From Macrothele yani (Eukaryota > Arthropoda > Arachnida > Araneae > Macrothelidae): a DNA stretch of 64,000 nt. Both the position numbers and the translations under genes were made by a program. Below are positions 40,250 through 52,606 of this stretch, piece by piece; position 1 is the stretch's first letter, and each line of letters opens with the position of its first letter. The DNA is taken from contig CM077023.1 in assembly GCA_039090855.1 (NCBI GenBank), forward strand, positions 77,227,127 through 77,291,126. Direction: 5' to 3'. The notes beneath the pieces were generated by a model. That model made no database searches. It had not been told where the DNA came from and worked only from the letters and a program-made list of their open reading frames with translations.

Positions 40250-42144
40250 ATAGCCGGACCATAAGGCGCTCGCCTCGTTATAGAAAGCCTTGGTTTACTC
40301 GGAATTTATTGAGATGCTTACATAGAAAAAATAGGTTATTTAAAATATTCTTGCGTTCAAGAAATGCTTCAGATTTATTAAATTTTCGATGATATAGAAA
40401 CTGGGTTAACTCTAAGTTGAAAAGTGCAAAGACAATTTATTCTTTAAGTCGGTTTTCAATTACTAGCGACTGCAGTAAAGTTTGGCAATCAATTAATGAG
40501 TTACTATCCAGGTCTCGGGTTCAAGGGGATCCCATATACAGGTTGATCACATGGGCACTAGAGTTACTGACTTGGATCAGATTGTAAATTTGTTTAATAC
40601 GTATTTTATTGAATTACCTGCAAAGTTATTGGCTGATATCCCACATTCAGAAGGGCATTATTCCGGATTCCTGTAGCACCAGAGATTATCTTCTTCCTTT
40701 TATCTTCATCCAGTTTCAGATGATCTTATGTCGGTTCTGACTAATCTGGATTCATCAAAGGGAGCGGGTCCGGATGACGTTCATCCGAGAGTAATTAAGT
40801 ATGCTTCTCAAAATTTGGTAATACCCTTGAGTCATCTTATCAATTGCATCTTAAAAAACTGAGAGAATTCCTTTACAATAAGTAGGGGTTCGGTTATCCA
40901 TAAAAAGGGCAATAGAACAGATGTTGCTAATTACCGTCCAGTTGCAAATATCTCGATATTTGCTAAAATATTGGAGAGGCTGGTTTTGAATAGATTGTCA
41001 GGAATTTTGGATCTGAATAAAACTTTACATTGGAATCAGCACGGTTTTCGGAAGTGGCACTCAACGGAGACAGCGTTATTGAATGCTATAAATTTTTTAC
41101 AGTCAAATGTAGATTGTGGAACGTGTGTTTTGGATATATTTCGTGACTTGTCAAGAGCATTTGACTGTGTTCACCATGATGTTCTCTTGACTAAATTACA
41201 ACATATTGGGATTAGGGAGTCGCACTTTCATGTTTCGAGAATTATTTAACTAGCAGGACACAATATGTACAAATACAGGATATTCGTTCTTCAGTTCAAA
41301 GAGTTCATTTTGGAGTTCCTCAGGGCTCCGTCGATATATTTAATGTTGTTTCTACTTCTCACCGAGTTTTATTTGCTGACGACACCAGCTTCCCCCCCCT
41401 CCCGGGGATTCGTTGTCCGAGATATTGCCTCGTGCAAATCGTGACCTTTAGGAGATTTCTCGCTGGTTTGGTTGTAACGCTCTTACAATTAATACTAATA
41501 AAACAACCTGTGTCTTTTTTCGGGCCGTGGTCTTCGGCCGTCGTCGCCTTCAGGTATTTTCTTGAACGGGAATCCTGTCGCATTTGGGTCTTCGGTGAAA
41601 TTTCTGGGTGTTTTACTATTTAGCAAATATTTTAAAGTCTCGTATTGGTGCTATGTCTAGGATTTCTGGTTTTTTGACAATAAAACTCAAATTAATGCTA
41701 TATTATTTCTTTATATATCCGATATTGTCTTATTGTATTTTGGCCTGGGGTCAGACAACGGATGGTAACGTAAACAGAATTCTTGTTCTTCAGAGAAAAT
41801 ATATTCTACTTATGAATTCATCTTTAAATACTGGTAGTACTTATTGTCTTCATAACATACTTCCCTTCGATAAAATATTTATTTTTAGGTTATTACTACT
41901 TATGCATGACAGAGTCTATCCGAATAGGTATCTTGAACTATTGCAATTACAGCATTTCTCCCATTCACATGATACTCGAGGTCATGCAAGTTTCGTGGTT
42001 CCTAGGGCACGCACCAGATTGCTGTATAACAGTATTATTGCAGCTGGACCCCGTGAGTGGAACAGTCTACCATTATACACGAGGGAAATTGTGAACTCTA
42101 GGGTATTTAAAAAACTGCTACGAGAGTTTTTGTTGTTTGTTTGA
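40250..42144 (+). pseudogene. CR1/Jockey-like reverse transcriptase pseudogene
   Basis: It starts with the linker typical before the RT (RKPWFTRNLLRCLHRKNRLF near 40285). RT motifs in changing frames: KGAGPDDVHPRVIKYAS (~40759), NYRPVANISIFAKILERL (~40931), QHGFRKWHSTETAL (~41038), DLSRAFDCVHHDVLLTKL (~41145), a degraded box near 41370 where DDT is still readable, and the C-terminal domain ILSYCILAWGQTTDGNVNRI to 42144. At least five frameshifts or stops are present. Confidence 0.8.
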
Positions 42145-42591
42145 GTTATTGTATACTTTTTCCACAGTATGCTCAACACCGGTCGTATTTTTAATGTTGC
42201 TATTTTTATCGTTTTGACCTGACACATGGAGATCGGGGGCTTGCCAGGCTTAATTTTAAGCTTTTTTCCCTGGCTCCATGCTACAGTTTCATAGTACATT
42301 ACGTTATTTTTTCTAATGAATTACATTGTATTGATTTTTGTTTTGTTGGTCAATTGTAAACGGGATTAGTTCTCGTATGTTTGTGAATATTATACTAGAA
42401 ATATTTGAGATGGTTGAGCCTTTGTTTTCTCTTGGAGTAAATAATTAGTACTAAATGTTATTAATTTATATTGAACTTTGTGATATTACTGTGATTTCAT
42501 GTTTTTATTCCATTGTGTTAATATTGTACTAATATTTAAATTTAGTTTAGTACATATGATAATTCTTGGTGTTTGTGTTTTGTCAAATATA

Positions 42592-44006
42592 CACTGGCGG
42601 AAAGTGAAAAAAGAACACCAAGAAGGAGACTTCTGATACCAACGAAATTTATACAGCATAATAACGGAATACAGAGGATAACGTGATAAAAACATTATGG
42701 CAAAATACAGCTGTATTTGCTGGTAAACTGAAAAATAACATTTCCATGTAATATGGTTAGTACAAGGTTGAACCGCCATGAACTGCGTCACACTGTGCAA
42801 TTCTGGCATGGAGTCTGTCGTACAGATGTTGGATGTAAGTTTGGGGTATTGAGTTCCAAGCATCCTCAACCTGGACGCGTAAATCGGGGATGGTCGTGGC
42901 TGGCCGTGGAGACTGGATAAGTCGTTGTCCCATAAAATCCCCCACGTGCTCAATGGGGGACAAATCCGGTGAACGTGAAGGCCATGGAAGTTGTCTCACA
43001 CCCTGAAGTGCATGTTGCGTTGCACGTGCAGTGTGTGGGCGTGCGTTATCTTGCTGGAAAACACCACCATGGACCTACCTTACAAATGTCACAACAACGG
43101 GCTGAATGATGTTGCTGATGTAGGAGGTGCTGTTTAACGTACCCGGTACAAACACTAGTTGTGTACGGGAGTGATAGCTGATCGCTCCCCACACAAGGAG
43201 ACCAGGTGTAGGCCATGTGTGTCGTTGGCGGATGCAAGAATGGTGGAGACGCTCCTCTGTGCGTCTGCGAACACGCATACGGCCATCGGAGGCTCCCAAG
43301 CAGAATCTGCTTTCATCGCTGAACACGACAGATCGCCATTGCGTTCACTAGTGCAGACGTTGGCGACACCACTGCAGCCGTTCCTGACGGTGGGCTGGAG
43401 TCAGAGGTACACATGCCAGAGGCACACGTGCACGTAGTCCTGCATCCAGTAGACGGTTGCGGATTTTTCGCACAGTCACCTCAGGTGAAACGGCAGCTCG
43501 GATTTGCGTCGCAGTGGATGTTCTGCTTGACAACGCCGCTCTTCTTATGCGTCGATCTGTCTGCTCATCAGTCCGTCTGTGACTCCCGGTTCCACGTCTT
43601 CTCGTGTGGGAATGTTCCTCGGACCATCTACGCCACCATCGATACTTCCCGTCCAATTCGCTCCGCAATACGACGATACGACCACCTCGCGGAGTCCGAC
43701 TAGACGACCTCGCTCAAAGTCCGATAACTGCTGAAATCGTACACGTCTTCCATGTCCAGGCATTGCAGCTTCTTCAGGGTCTTCGCACGTGTCCGTACGC
43801 CGACGACTGATTACATACACTTCGCCGTACTCCTTAAATACCAATGACGATAATTTGCATATTATGCCATGCTGTGGCGTAAACGCTCACCGGTTGGTCC
43901 CGAAATTAACATCACACCTACGTAAACTCGACCCCATTAACATATGTAAATTTCATGATCTTCCGCCAATTCCTTCTTGGTGTTCTTTTTTCACTTTCCG
44001 CCAGTG
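42592..44006 (-). pseudogene. Tc1-like transposon with ~39-bp near-perfect inverted ends
   Basis: Both ends read CACTGGCGGAAAGTGAAAAA plus AGAACACCAAGAAGGA, flanked by TA (42590-42591, 44007-44008). The minus-strand transposase starts near 43764 (MPGHGRRVRFQQLSDFERGR), shifts frame near 43660, continues VTVRKIRNRLLDAGLRARVP and FSDESRFCLGASDGRMRVRR (first Asp), shifts again near 43080, and ends with SPDLSPIEHVGDFMGQRL (Glu kept) and IARIAQCDAVHGG-like codons. It lies in the 3' UTR of the CR1-like LINE. The ends are well preserved while the gene is broken. Confidence 0.9.
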
Positions 44007-44060
44007 TAGATGTACTGTGTTGTGTGGCCGAATTTTCATTAAATTCAAATTCAAATTCTT

Positions 44061-45128
44061 TTAATTGTCGCCACACATATTTTGATTGTAAAACAATAAA
44101 ATGTCGAACCCAATTGTTCATCTGCTGATGTAAACTGAAATACCCCATAACGACAACCAATGTATTCGTCCAAACCGGAATCTTTCAGGAGCTTGTCAAC
44201 TTGTTATCCTGAGAATAGAGAAGCATTCACTTCTGATTTAAAGAATAGCAGCTGGATTTTACAGCTTTCTTTTTATTTCTTCATGCATACCTTGCGAATG
44301 AAAAAAACAAAACAACAACAACTACGTAAAGGCACCACAACAATAAGCACCAACGCTCTGAGGGGGGGGGGGGGGGGGTAAAATAGGCTGTTTGAAAGAG
44401 TACAAATCGTATACTAGGTATAAATGCATGAATACATGCTGAGGAGTTTTTTAAATGTATATATTTGGGCAAATTTTCGGTTGCTCCACTCGGTGTTAAG
44501 TTTGACCGGTTTTATAAACGAAAAGAGGCGTAAAATAGCGTTCCTGAAGGGGGTTCAAGTCCTGTGAGCCCCCCCCCCCCATCGTGGCTGCGCCCATGTA
44601 CTATAGCAATTCGTAGACCCGTTAATTTTAGGGTTGTGGTATCTTGACAATTTTTCTCAAAAATGGGCCGCCAAAAATCTGATTGCGGGGCCGTTTATGG
44701 GGCGCCAGTCCGGCACTGTTTGCACAGATATGTACAGAGGAAAAGTTCTTACAATTTAAGCAAGCTTAGCTTCTCTTCTGATGTCCTTCCGAGATTGCGT
44801 TTTTGCTCTACGCTATTTCATAAACAGCGAAAGAAAACGGAAAAATGATAAAAGACAAAAAAATCATGCAAGGCATCTTATCAATCATAGAGGCAGAAAC
44901 GGGAAGTGGGTGGTATATTTTTAAAAACTAGAGCACAAATAAAAGGATTCCTTATAAATCCCGTGAATCATTTAAAAACTGTAACGTTTTGTTTCACGTT
45001 AATCAAATTTTAAAGAATCGAAATTTAAAATGAATTATGCGGGTGATAATAATGTGATTGGATTAAAAAAAAAAGAAGCAAAAGGGAAAATGTCATTTTG
45101 ATGAGCATAAGAGAGAGAGAGAGTCTCA
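44061..45128. other. No gene; G-run/C-run bounded repeat
   Basis: A G-run at 44361-44378 and a C-run at 44569-44580, followed by ATCGTGGCTGCGCCCATG, suggest a ~230-bp hAT-like non-autonomous element. An (AG)n run precedes the next Tc1 at 45112-45124. Confidence 0.45.
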
Positions 45129-45130
45129 TA

Positions 45131-46703
45131 CAGTAGCGAACAAAAGTATTTGGCGAAACACTTTTTCGACCATAATTTTTGTTCTGCTGCACTAAATCGG
45201 GTCATTTAGGGATATGATATGTGTTGATTCGTGGGTTACAATGCCGCGTAGTTTGTATTTCGCTCTGAGCGAATTTGTTGTTCGAAATGGGCCATATTCA
45301 AGAGTCGTCAATTATTACCCATTTGTTTGCTGCATGTATTAATGTTTTTCTTGTGATTTTTGTGGGTTTCGTGTTGTGTAGTGTGATAATAAGTCAATCT
45401 TAAGTTTTCAGAAATGGGTAAAAAGGCGGAGATCCCTGTTGGAGCTCGCCAGGCGGCCGTGAACATGATGGAATCCGGAATGCGCGTCACCGACATTGGT
45501 AGGGCCTTGAAGATCCGACACCAGTCCATTTCAGCTATCCTGCAACGTTATAAGAAGACTGGGACCGTCGAGAACAGTCCGCGATGTGGTAGACCTCGTT
45601 CCACTACGTTGCGTCAGGATAGACGCATCCTCCGTCGATCTCGTGCTGATCCCACCTTGACTGCTGTGAACATCGCCACCGAATTCCGCGACAGCGACGA
45701 CCTGAACGTCAGCCGAATGACCATCTCCAGTCGTCTCATTGCTGGTGGATTGAATGGAAGACGCCCCGCCAAGAAACCACTCATCGGAGTCAAGAATTGA
45801 CTAGCCAGAGTCGCGTTCGCGCGCCGTCATCAACACTGGACCGCGGCGGACTGGAGAAAGGTGCTTTTCCCCGACGAGAGCAAGTTCAACTTGTTCGGAA
45901 GTGATGGCATCCGATACGTACGACGTCCGTGTGGCCAGAGATTCAACCCCCAGTTCATTCAGCCGACTGTCAAGCACGGAGGAGGATCGCTCATGGTGTA
46001 CGGCGCCTTCTCTCGCAATGGAATGGGCCCCATCATCAAGATTGACGGAATAATGACCGGCCAGAGCTACACGAACATGCTAATTAACGATGTCTTCCCA
46101 TGGGCAAACCAGAACATGCCACCCGGATGGATCATGCAGCAAGACAACGACACGAAGCACACCTCCAGAGTAACGAAGGCAGCCTTCCAGCAGCAACAGG
46201 TCACACTTCTAGACTGGCCAAGCCAATCTCCAGACCTCAACCCCATCCAGCACATGTGGGAGGAGCTGGAGAGACGATGTGCGAAGAAAACCTGCCGGAA
46301 TAGAGCCCAGAAGTTCGACCAGCTGTCTTCAGAATGGGCGCGAATTCCGCAGGTCACCGTCGAGAAGCTAGTGCACTCGATGCCGGCCCGTTGTGCAGCT
46401 GTTATTAAGTGTCGTGGTTATCCCACTAAGTATTAGTTATTGTTTTGTCGTTTTCTCGTACTTGTTTCCTGTTATCGTTGCATTAAATGAATGTGATACA
46501 CACCTACTTTGTTGGTCAATTTGTATGATCTTTGCGATTAAGCTCGGTACATGATCTGTGTTAAGGTTTCCGATCCATCTGCAAATGGGTCATGCTAACA
46601 ACTGAATAACACATATCATATCCCCAAATGACCCGATTTGGTCCAGCATAAAAAAAGATTATGGTCGAAAAAGTGTTTCGCCAAATACTTCTGTTCGCTA
46701 CTG
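45131..46703 (+). mobile_element. Tc1-like transposon with ~105-bp inverted ends, nearly intact
   Basis: It lies between TA dinucleotides (45129-45130, 46704-46705). Its ends start CAGTAGCGAACAAAAGTATT and stay alignable for about 105 bp (CACTTTTTCGACCATAAT, AAATCGGGTCATTTAGGGAT), much longer than the other Tc1 families here. Its single transposase frame has only one stop. Confidence 0.9.
45414..46436 (+). pseudogene. Tc1-like transposase, one stop codon and catalytic Glu-to-Gln
   Basis: One frame of 341 codons with a single TGA at 45798-45800. N-terminal paired-like helix-turn-helix region: VTDIGRALKIRHQSISAILQ. Catalytic region: LFPDESKFNLFGSDG (first Asp), SLMVYGAFSRNGMGPI, MQQDNDTKHTSRVTKAAF (second Asp), then SPDLNPIQHMWEELERR, where Tc1 transposases have Glu in NPIEH. 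The spacing from the second Asp is 34, so this is a DD34E enzyme with the third residue changed to Gln (codon CAG at about 46248-46250). The stop and the Gln each predict inactivity. Confidence 0.9.
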
Positions 46704-46794
46704 TAGTTCTTTGTTGTTTGCGTTGTTCTTTCTGATCGTATTCTAAAACATACACTAAGAACAGCAGCATAGGGTTGTTTATGAAACACTTATA

Positions 46795-48003
46795 CACTCA
46801 GTTAGCTTTGCGTTAGGAACACCTTCCGTTTCTCATATTTGGAGCGATGCAAAGTACCACGTGATATGAACGTCACGTGGGGCTACTATAAACTATGCAC
46901 ACCTGTCCTCTGCACGTAATCAATAAATGTTTGCTAATAATGAGAAAACACGGCGACTTAAGCCAATTTGACCGCCGCCAGATACTTGGGTCCCAGAAGG
47001 CAGGTGCCAGTATTTCAGAAACAGCCGCACTTGTTGGCTGCTGCCGTGCTACTATATGAAGGGTGTACCACGACTGGATTAACCATGCACAGACATCTAG
47101 CAGAAGGAATGCCATAGATCAATCACGCGCGGTTGATCCTAGAACACTGGTATCTCAACAATGGTGTCACGACTGGTATCTCAGCAATGACGTGCAACAG
47201 TCACCCAGCTCACCCACCAGCACAACAGCGGTGCAGTTCGACCTATTTCCACATGCTCCAGAACTTGCTTCGTCTGGAGTTCCCCAGCCGGAGACCAACG
47301 ACGGTACCCATGATGACTCTCAGTCATCGCAAACAACGCCTCGCATGGGCCAAGGAATGTCGGCAATGGACCCTCGACAGGTGGAGGAAGGTCGTTTGGA
47401 GTGGTGAGTCCCGTTTCCTGCTGCACCATGCTGAAGGCCGTGTTCACATATGACGATAATAGCATGAAGCCCTTCCCCCTGGTTGCACAGTTGAGGCTCA
47501 GCAGGAAGGTGGAAGTGATGTTCTAATCTAGGGAGCCTTTCCTGGTCAAGCCCTAGGTCTGTAGGTTTTCATCCCACAAACACTGAGTGGTGGACGCTAC
47601 AGGGATCTGTTAGCCTACCGTCTCCATCCATATCTGAAGGAAGTTTACGCGGACCACAGTGCCATCTTTCAACAGGACAACTCGCCGTGTCATCGGGTTC
47701 GTATAACTACTGAGTGGTTGGAGGAACAGGACAACAGGTTCCCCACATTGCTTTGGCCCCCAAAATTTCCCTGACTGTAACCCAATTGAACATTTGTGGG
47801 ATATGCTAAAACGGGGTGTGAGAACTGCTGATCCTCCTTCACGGAATGAGCGTAAACTGCTGCAGCGGACATGGGTCAAGTTCCGCATGAAGAACGTTTG
47901 ACATCTTGTAGAATCTTATCCTAGGCGACTACGAGGTGTGATTGCACAGAAAGGTGGACCAACGCGTTATTCGATAGGTGTTCCTAATGCAAAGCTAAGT
48001 AAG
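46795..48003 (+). pseudogene. Tc1-like transposon, degraded
   Basis: The ends share TTAGCTTTGCGTTAGGAACACC (left, from 46795 after TA) and its complement (right, to about 48003). The transposase starts at 46941: RKHGDLSQFDRRQILGSQKA, ISETAALVGCCRATI, then a TGA. Further pieces occur in other frames (LAWAKECRQWTLDRWRKVVW near 47345, NRTTRRVIGF-like, CNPIEHLWDMLKRGVRTADP near 47778). Multiple stops and shifts. Confidence 0.82.
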
Positions 48004-48059
48004 TTGATAACTGTTTTCAACATTGTGTAATTTTGTATTTGTTGTATGTCGTATGTATA

Positions 48060-49278
48060 CACTGAAGTGCCAGAAAAACTAGTACAGACCAGCTTATGCA
48101 AAATACATAGCAACGTCACCTATGCGCGTACTCGGTTGCGTCTGCCAGTGCGTATATAAAGCGATAGACATCCTTGCCAGCTGTCAGAGCTGTTTTCGGC
48201 ATGAGAATGACAAGTAATAACGATTTAAGCGCTTTTCAACGCGGTGTCATAGTTGGCGCTCGTGAGATGGGCCATAGTATTTCGGAGGTAGAAACGAAGT
48301 TCGGAATTTCACGGACGACCATTGCAAGGGTGTACCGTGACCACAAGAATTCCGGCAAAACCTCCAACTTACGATGCCTGTGTGGCCGTAAAAAGGCATT
48401 GGGTGAACGTGACCATCGTCGGCTGTCAAGAATCGTTTCACGCGATAAGCGAGCAACACTCTCGCAGGTATCATCGGAATTCAATGCTGGAGCCTGAACA
48501 AGCATCAGCGTCCGGACTGTGCAACGTACCATGCACGATATGGGCTTTGGGAGCCGACGCCCAATTCGAGTCCCCTTGATGGGTGTATGACACAGAACTA
48601 TGCGCTTCGCTTGGGCACGGCAAAACCGCCACTGGACACTTGTTGACTGGAAACACGTAGCCTGGTCTGACAAGTCGCGTTTCCAACTGTATCGGGCAGA
48701 TGGATGGATTCGTGTGTAGCGCAAACCCCATGAAGCCATGTATCCCGCCTGTCAACAGGGAACTGTACCGACTGGTGTGGGGTCCGTAATGGTATGGGGT
48801 GTGTTTAGCTAGACTTCACTGGGACCCCTGGTACGTCTACAAACGTCTCTGACCGGCCAACTCTATGTGCGCATCCTTTTTGACGAGGTACACCCGTTCA
48901 TGTCCTGCATTCATGCTGATGGGTTGTGCCTGTTCCAACAGGACAATGCACCTCCACACAAGTGTCGAGACGCCACATTATGGTTAGAGGAGCATCCATC
49001 TGAGTTTAGGGTGTGGCCATTCCCACCCAAGTCCCCAGATCTGAACGTGATAGAACACATTTGGGATGTCATGCAACGCGCTATCAAACACAGGAATCCG
49101 AGACCTCGGAATACACCCGAATTGTGGAACGCTCTGCAGGAAGTATGGTGTGCATTGCTACAGCATATTTCCAGAAGCTAGTGGAGCCCATGCTCCGTCG
49201 TATTTCTGCAATCCTGCGCTCCCGTGAGGGACCTACCAAGTATTAGACTGGTGTACCAGTTTTTCTGGCACTTCAGTG
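48060..49278 (+). pseudogene. Tc1-like transposon, same family as 4755-5972
   Basis: It lies between TA dinucleotides with ends CACTGAAGTGCCAGAAAAAC and its complement. The transposase from 48201 reads RMTSNNDLSAFQRGVIVGAR, then has stops near 48495, 48588, 48717 and 48811. WSDKSRFQLYRADG retains the first Asp but has Lys for the next Glu. QQDNAPPHKCRDATLWLEEH and SPDLNVIEHIWDVMQRAIK (48867-49181) keep the second Asp and the Glu. Length 1219 bp. Confidence 0.88.
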
Positions 49279-49604
49279 TACATAAGACCTTTGAGATAGT
49301 CAGCTAGAGGGCACAGTAGAAGCCAAACTGTGTAACCCAATAAACATTACGTACACTGTATACAAAAAAACATTCAGTTTTTTGTTGTAATTTGCTAAGA
49401 GCAGTTGTTTTAGGTGACAAATCAAAACATGCATAAAATGACGGGATGGAGAGAGCATTCCTCGTGCCCCTCAATCAAATATTTCTGGATCTGCCACGGT
49501 CACATGCATTTTTCTCATATTATTTGTTTTAATAATTATCTCTTTCATACCAGTATCAACAGACATTAATTTCAAACTTTGTTTCGAACGTAGGAGCCCA
49601 TTCT

Positions 49605-49765
49605 GTGAAAACACAAATGTGTCCGTGACGGCGATCGAACCGACGCCCCTCACTCCGGGATAAGTTGCTCTCCCAACTGAGCTACACGGACGGAATGTAT
49701 CGCTGCAGATTTGTCGTCGTGACCCATGATTTACCTCCGTATTACGTCACAGTTCTCATTGTTCT
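49605..49765 (-). mobile_element. tRNA-derived SINE, family A, copy 4
   Basis: On the minus strand: GTGACGTAATACGG ... CTGCAGCGATACATTCC leader, GTCCGTGTAGCTCAGTTGGG (A-box), CTTATCCCGGAGTGAGGGG, CGGTTCGATCGCCG (B-box), and CACGGACAC closing the acceptor stem. It is the most tRNA-like of the four in its stems. Confidence 0.72.
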
Positions 49766-49834
49766 GCAGTAAACTGACCAAAGCATGCTTTAAATGGTTA
49801 CATAACGTATAGCCTTTCACGGGAGGTGTGAACT

Positions 49835-49935
49835 CACGTCTTCCTAATCTGGAGCGGCTCTTCTCCCAACTGAACTACGGCGGCAGGCTTATCGCTGCTC
49901 CATTGTCAATTTGTTTCATGAGTCACTTTACAGAG
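49835..49935 (-). mobile_element. tRNA-derived SINE, family C, single-unit copy
   Basis: On the minus strand: leader GTGACTCATGAAACAAATTG ... GGAGCAGCGATAAG, then CCGCCGTAGTTCAGTTGGGA and one anticodon-arm segment, GAGTTCACACC as a poor B-box. It is a dispersed relative of the SINE that was expanded at 17546-19312, with the segment in one copy. Confidence 0.65.
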
Positions 49936-50540
49936 AGTCATATTCTGCAGCTGATGCTTTCTGTGATCAACACTGTTAACTGAACTGTGTGTTTGACGAG
50001 TGATATATGCCTGCAAAGGACAAATAAATAAAGAGTTGATTAATGAAGTAAGATTTATTTGACTTTCATTTGGCCATTATTATTCCTAATTTATATTTAG
50101 TTAAGTATACAGTCCAACGAAGTGAGGCTATCCGGGATTCACCTAAAGTAATTCGCTAAGCCTTACGGTGAAGCAATTTTACTTTGGCAAATTAAGCAGT
50201 ATTCGGTGATCGTTATAGTGCTTTACAGTGAAATTTCATGTTGGGTAATAGTCGTTAACATAAATATTTTCAGTATAACAACAGCACTGATAAAAGTTAA
50301 GTATAATCAACAAAAAGTGTTAAATCACAAAAACCGAGATGGCACAATGAAATAGGCTGTTTACTGTACATATATATCTTAGTGAGGAAATAAATGCGTA
50401 GTACAAGTCACATACAAAAGTAATGAACCAGAAAAACGTACCAATAGTCCAAAATGGTGAAAACAGCAGGAATTTTCCAGAGGCGTTTCTGATTAAGTAC
50501 AGCGATCTAGTAAGGCGCATGGTGACCTCTTACAGCTAAT
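49936..50540. other. No recognised gene
   Basis: AT-rich sequence without coding signal or recognisable repeat. Confidence 0.4.
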
Positions 50541-50553
50541 ACAAGTGTCACAC

Positions 50554-51560
50554 CGATGTCTCATGTTGTTGACAAGGGGAACAAGAAGATTCTGTGGCAA
50601 CAAATCTCACTCCTGAACAAGACCAGATCGAAGTTCTTCGAAGTTTCTGGCAGGCGGTTGATAACCTGCAATGCCTCTTCCCAATGCATTTACACATACT
50701 CTATTGATTTGAGGTCTGGGAAATGCCCTGGTCATGGCGCACGGTGGATATCTTCCCTTTTCATCGACAATAGCAGCTCTATGAGGTCTCTCGTTATCGT
50801 TCCATGAACAGAAAATCTGTGCCAACAGCACCCCGAAAAAGCCTTACGTAGGGATCGAGGACTTCGTCTCTGTATACGACCTGCTAAAGTTCTACCAGAA
50901 TAGGCATGGAGCTGTGTGTGTTTGTTGGACATAATGCCACCCCAGACAAGTACACCACCACCTCTGTAATGGTGCATTTCCCGGATGTTTTGGGGGAAAT
51001 AACGGGTTCTCTAGGTTCTCTCCAGATGAGAACACGACGGCTGTCACTTTCAAGACTGAACTTGGATTCATTGGAGAAGAGGAAATTGGTCCATTGATTT
51101 TCGCCCCAGTCTCGATGTTTTCTGCACCACAGGACCCTTGCAGTTCTTGAAGATGGAGTGAGTTGCATGCGAACTGCAAGTTTTCTCGCGCATAGTTTTT
51201 GTTCGTTGAGCAGTCTGTATATTATATGCCTCGAAACAGTTGGTCCACCAACCTATACAGCTCTAAAACAAGCGCTCTCGCTGATATCGATCTGTTACAT
51301 CTTGTTGTTAATGTCACATACCTATCATCCTGAGCCGCTGCAATCCGTGTATGACCTGCCACAGGTTGACGATTAACAGCTAGTGTTCTGGTACCTTTTC
51401 CAAAGTCTGGTTACAATGATTCACGCCAATGTCTAATACAACGATTCACGCCAGTGGCCCTGGTAACATTACTCTGCATCTGGCTGGATTCCAACATTCC
51501 GATAATACGACCACCTGTAAACATATACACTTGCCGTCTTTCTGACATACTGTTTTAATA
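50554..51560 (-). pseudogene. Tc1-like transposase fragment
   Basis: On the minus strand, in shifting frames: W-QLTPSSRTARVLWCRKHRDW, FLFSNESKFSLESDSRRVLI (from ~51090, Asn at the first catalytic position), GGGVLVWGGIMSNKHTQLHA (~50955), then NDNERPHRAAIVDEKGRYPP (~50790). The Glu-containing block is partly lost. No clear inverted ends were found. Confidence 0.72.
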
Positions 51561-52375
51561 AAAAATAAATTCTACTTCGAGCAGGGCGCGATGACGACAA
51601 GAAATATCACTTTTCGCATTTTTGCAGCTTTCTCAACTCCACAAATGTGCTGCTTCGCCTTTTATGCCAATTATCGTTCGTCACATGGTACTGCGTCATG
51701 ATTTGCATATTCCACGTCCTCTGCACTTTACTTTATTACACTTCTTCCCCCTTTTGTCTGTTCTGAAATGTCTTTTTATTAACTCTGCTTTACTTTTAGC
51801 CACCAGTATATTATCCCACTGATATTTCATACAATACAACAGTCAAAACACCTTTCTGACACAAAATATAGATTTTTGGGAAATTGTATGTGCTAAAATT
51901 CAGAAGGAATTTATCGGGAAAAGAAATTTTAAATTAATGTATGCACTTCACAGTAAGCGAGATTATAACTGCATTTTAAAAAGCACAGGTTTATTTAGTA
52001 ATAAAAAGGTTAAAACTTTATTGACTGCTACAAATTTCAAATGTCTAAATCTTGATGGCTGTTACATAGAAACAAAATTGAATGCATGTGTTCCTACATG
52101 TGTTAAGACTAATTTTTTGTAATTACATATATGGAACAGTGTATACATTTTGCGACATGTTTATGAAAAAGTAACTTCTATAAGAAATGCAGTTTTTGCA
52201 CAGGTGCACAAATAAATCACTACATAACATCTTGAAAATACGAAGACAAAATCAAAGAAACGTTTGTGCATACATTACCAAGAAAAAATAAGGTAGCAAA
52301 GATATTGAAGCGTGAATATTTTTTACAGAGAGTTCATCATTCATGAAGAAATTGCTTGGTTTCTTTCGATCAGCA
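51561..52375. other. Probable 3' flank or UTR of the channel exon; no other gene
   Basis: No recognisable domain in the short frames here (for example 51937-52122). On the minus strand this follows the stop codon of the DEG/ENaC exon and may contain its 3' UTR. No transposon ends are recognised. Confidence 0.35.
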
Positions 52376-52606
52376 TCACGGTCTTACAGAAACGGCCCAC
52401 GAATGTCTGTCATCCAGATCAACCGAAGAAACTCTTGTTCTGCTCATAGCTGAACGAACCACCTGCATCCCTCTACTATGTTTCATTCTTTCAATAGCAA
52501 AAACCATGAATGAAGCAAGTGACTCCAAAAAGTCCAGTAAAGCAATTAGGGAGATGCCCAGCCAAATGCCGACATAGCCTCCAAGGAAACTAAACATTTC
52601 AATATT
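52376..52606 (-). CDS. DEG/ENaC-type sodium channel, last coding exon (TM2 and C-terminus)
   Basis: Minus strand. A pyrimidine-rich acceptor (CTCTATATTTTCAG) ends at 52607. The exon reads NIEMFSFLGGYVGIWLGISL, then IALLDFLESLASFMVFAIER, and a basic tail ending HSWAVSVRP with a TGA at 52376-52378. GGY-GIWLGIS followed by LLDFLES matches the second transmembrane segment of DEG/ENaC channels; the G-I-S triplet corresponds to the G-x-S selectivity filter. The family forms trimeric, often amiloride-sensitive sodium channels in the plasma membrane. A GTAAGA just before the stop could alternatively be a donor. It is one of only two host loci I can support here. Confidence 0.72.
   Translation of the reverse strand, partial: NIEMFSFLGGYVGIWLGISLIALLDFLESLASFMVFAIERMKHSRGMQVVRSAMSRTRVSSVDLDDRHSWAVSVRP

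Larger units (their letters stand above)
40238..44060 (+). mobile_element. CR1/Jockey-like LINE, 5'-truncated, split by Tc1
   Basis: The RT remnant covers 40250-42144 and the 3' UTR continues to a Tc1 insertion (42592-44006), then ends in (TCAAAT)n at 44038-44060. A simple-repeat 3' tail and the RT type point to the CR1/Jockey group. The endonuclease is missing. Confidence 0.72.
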
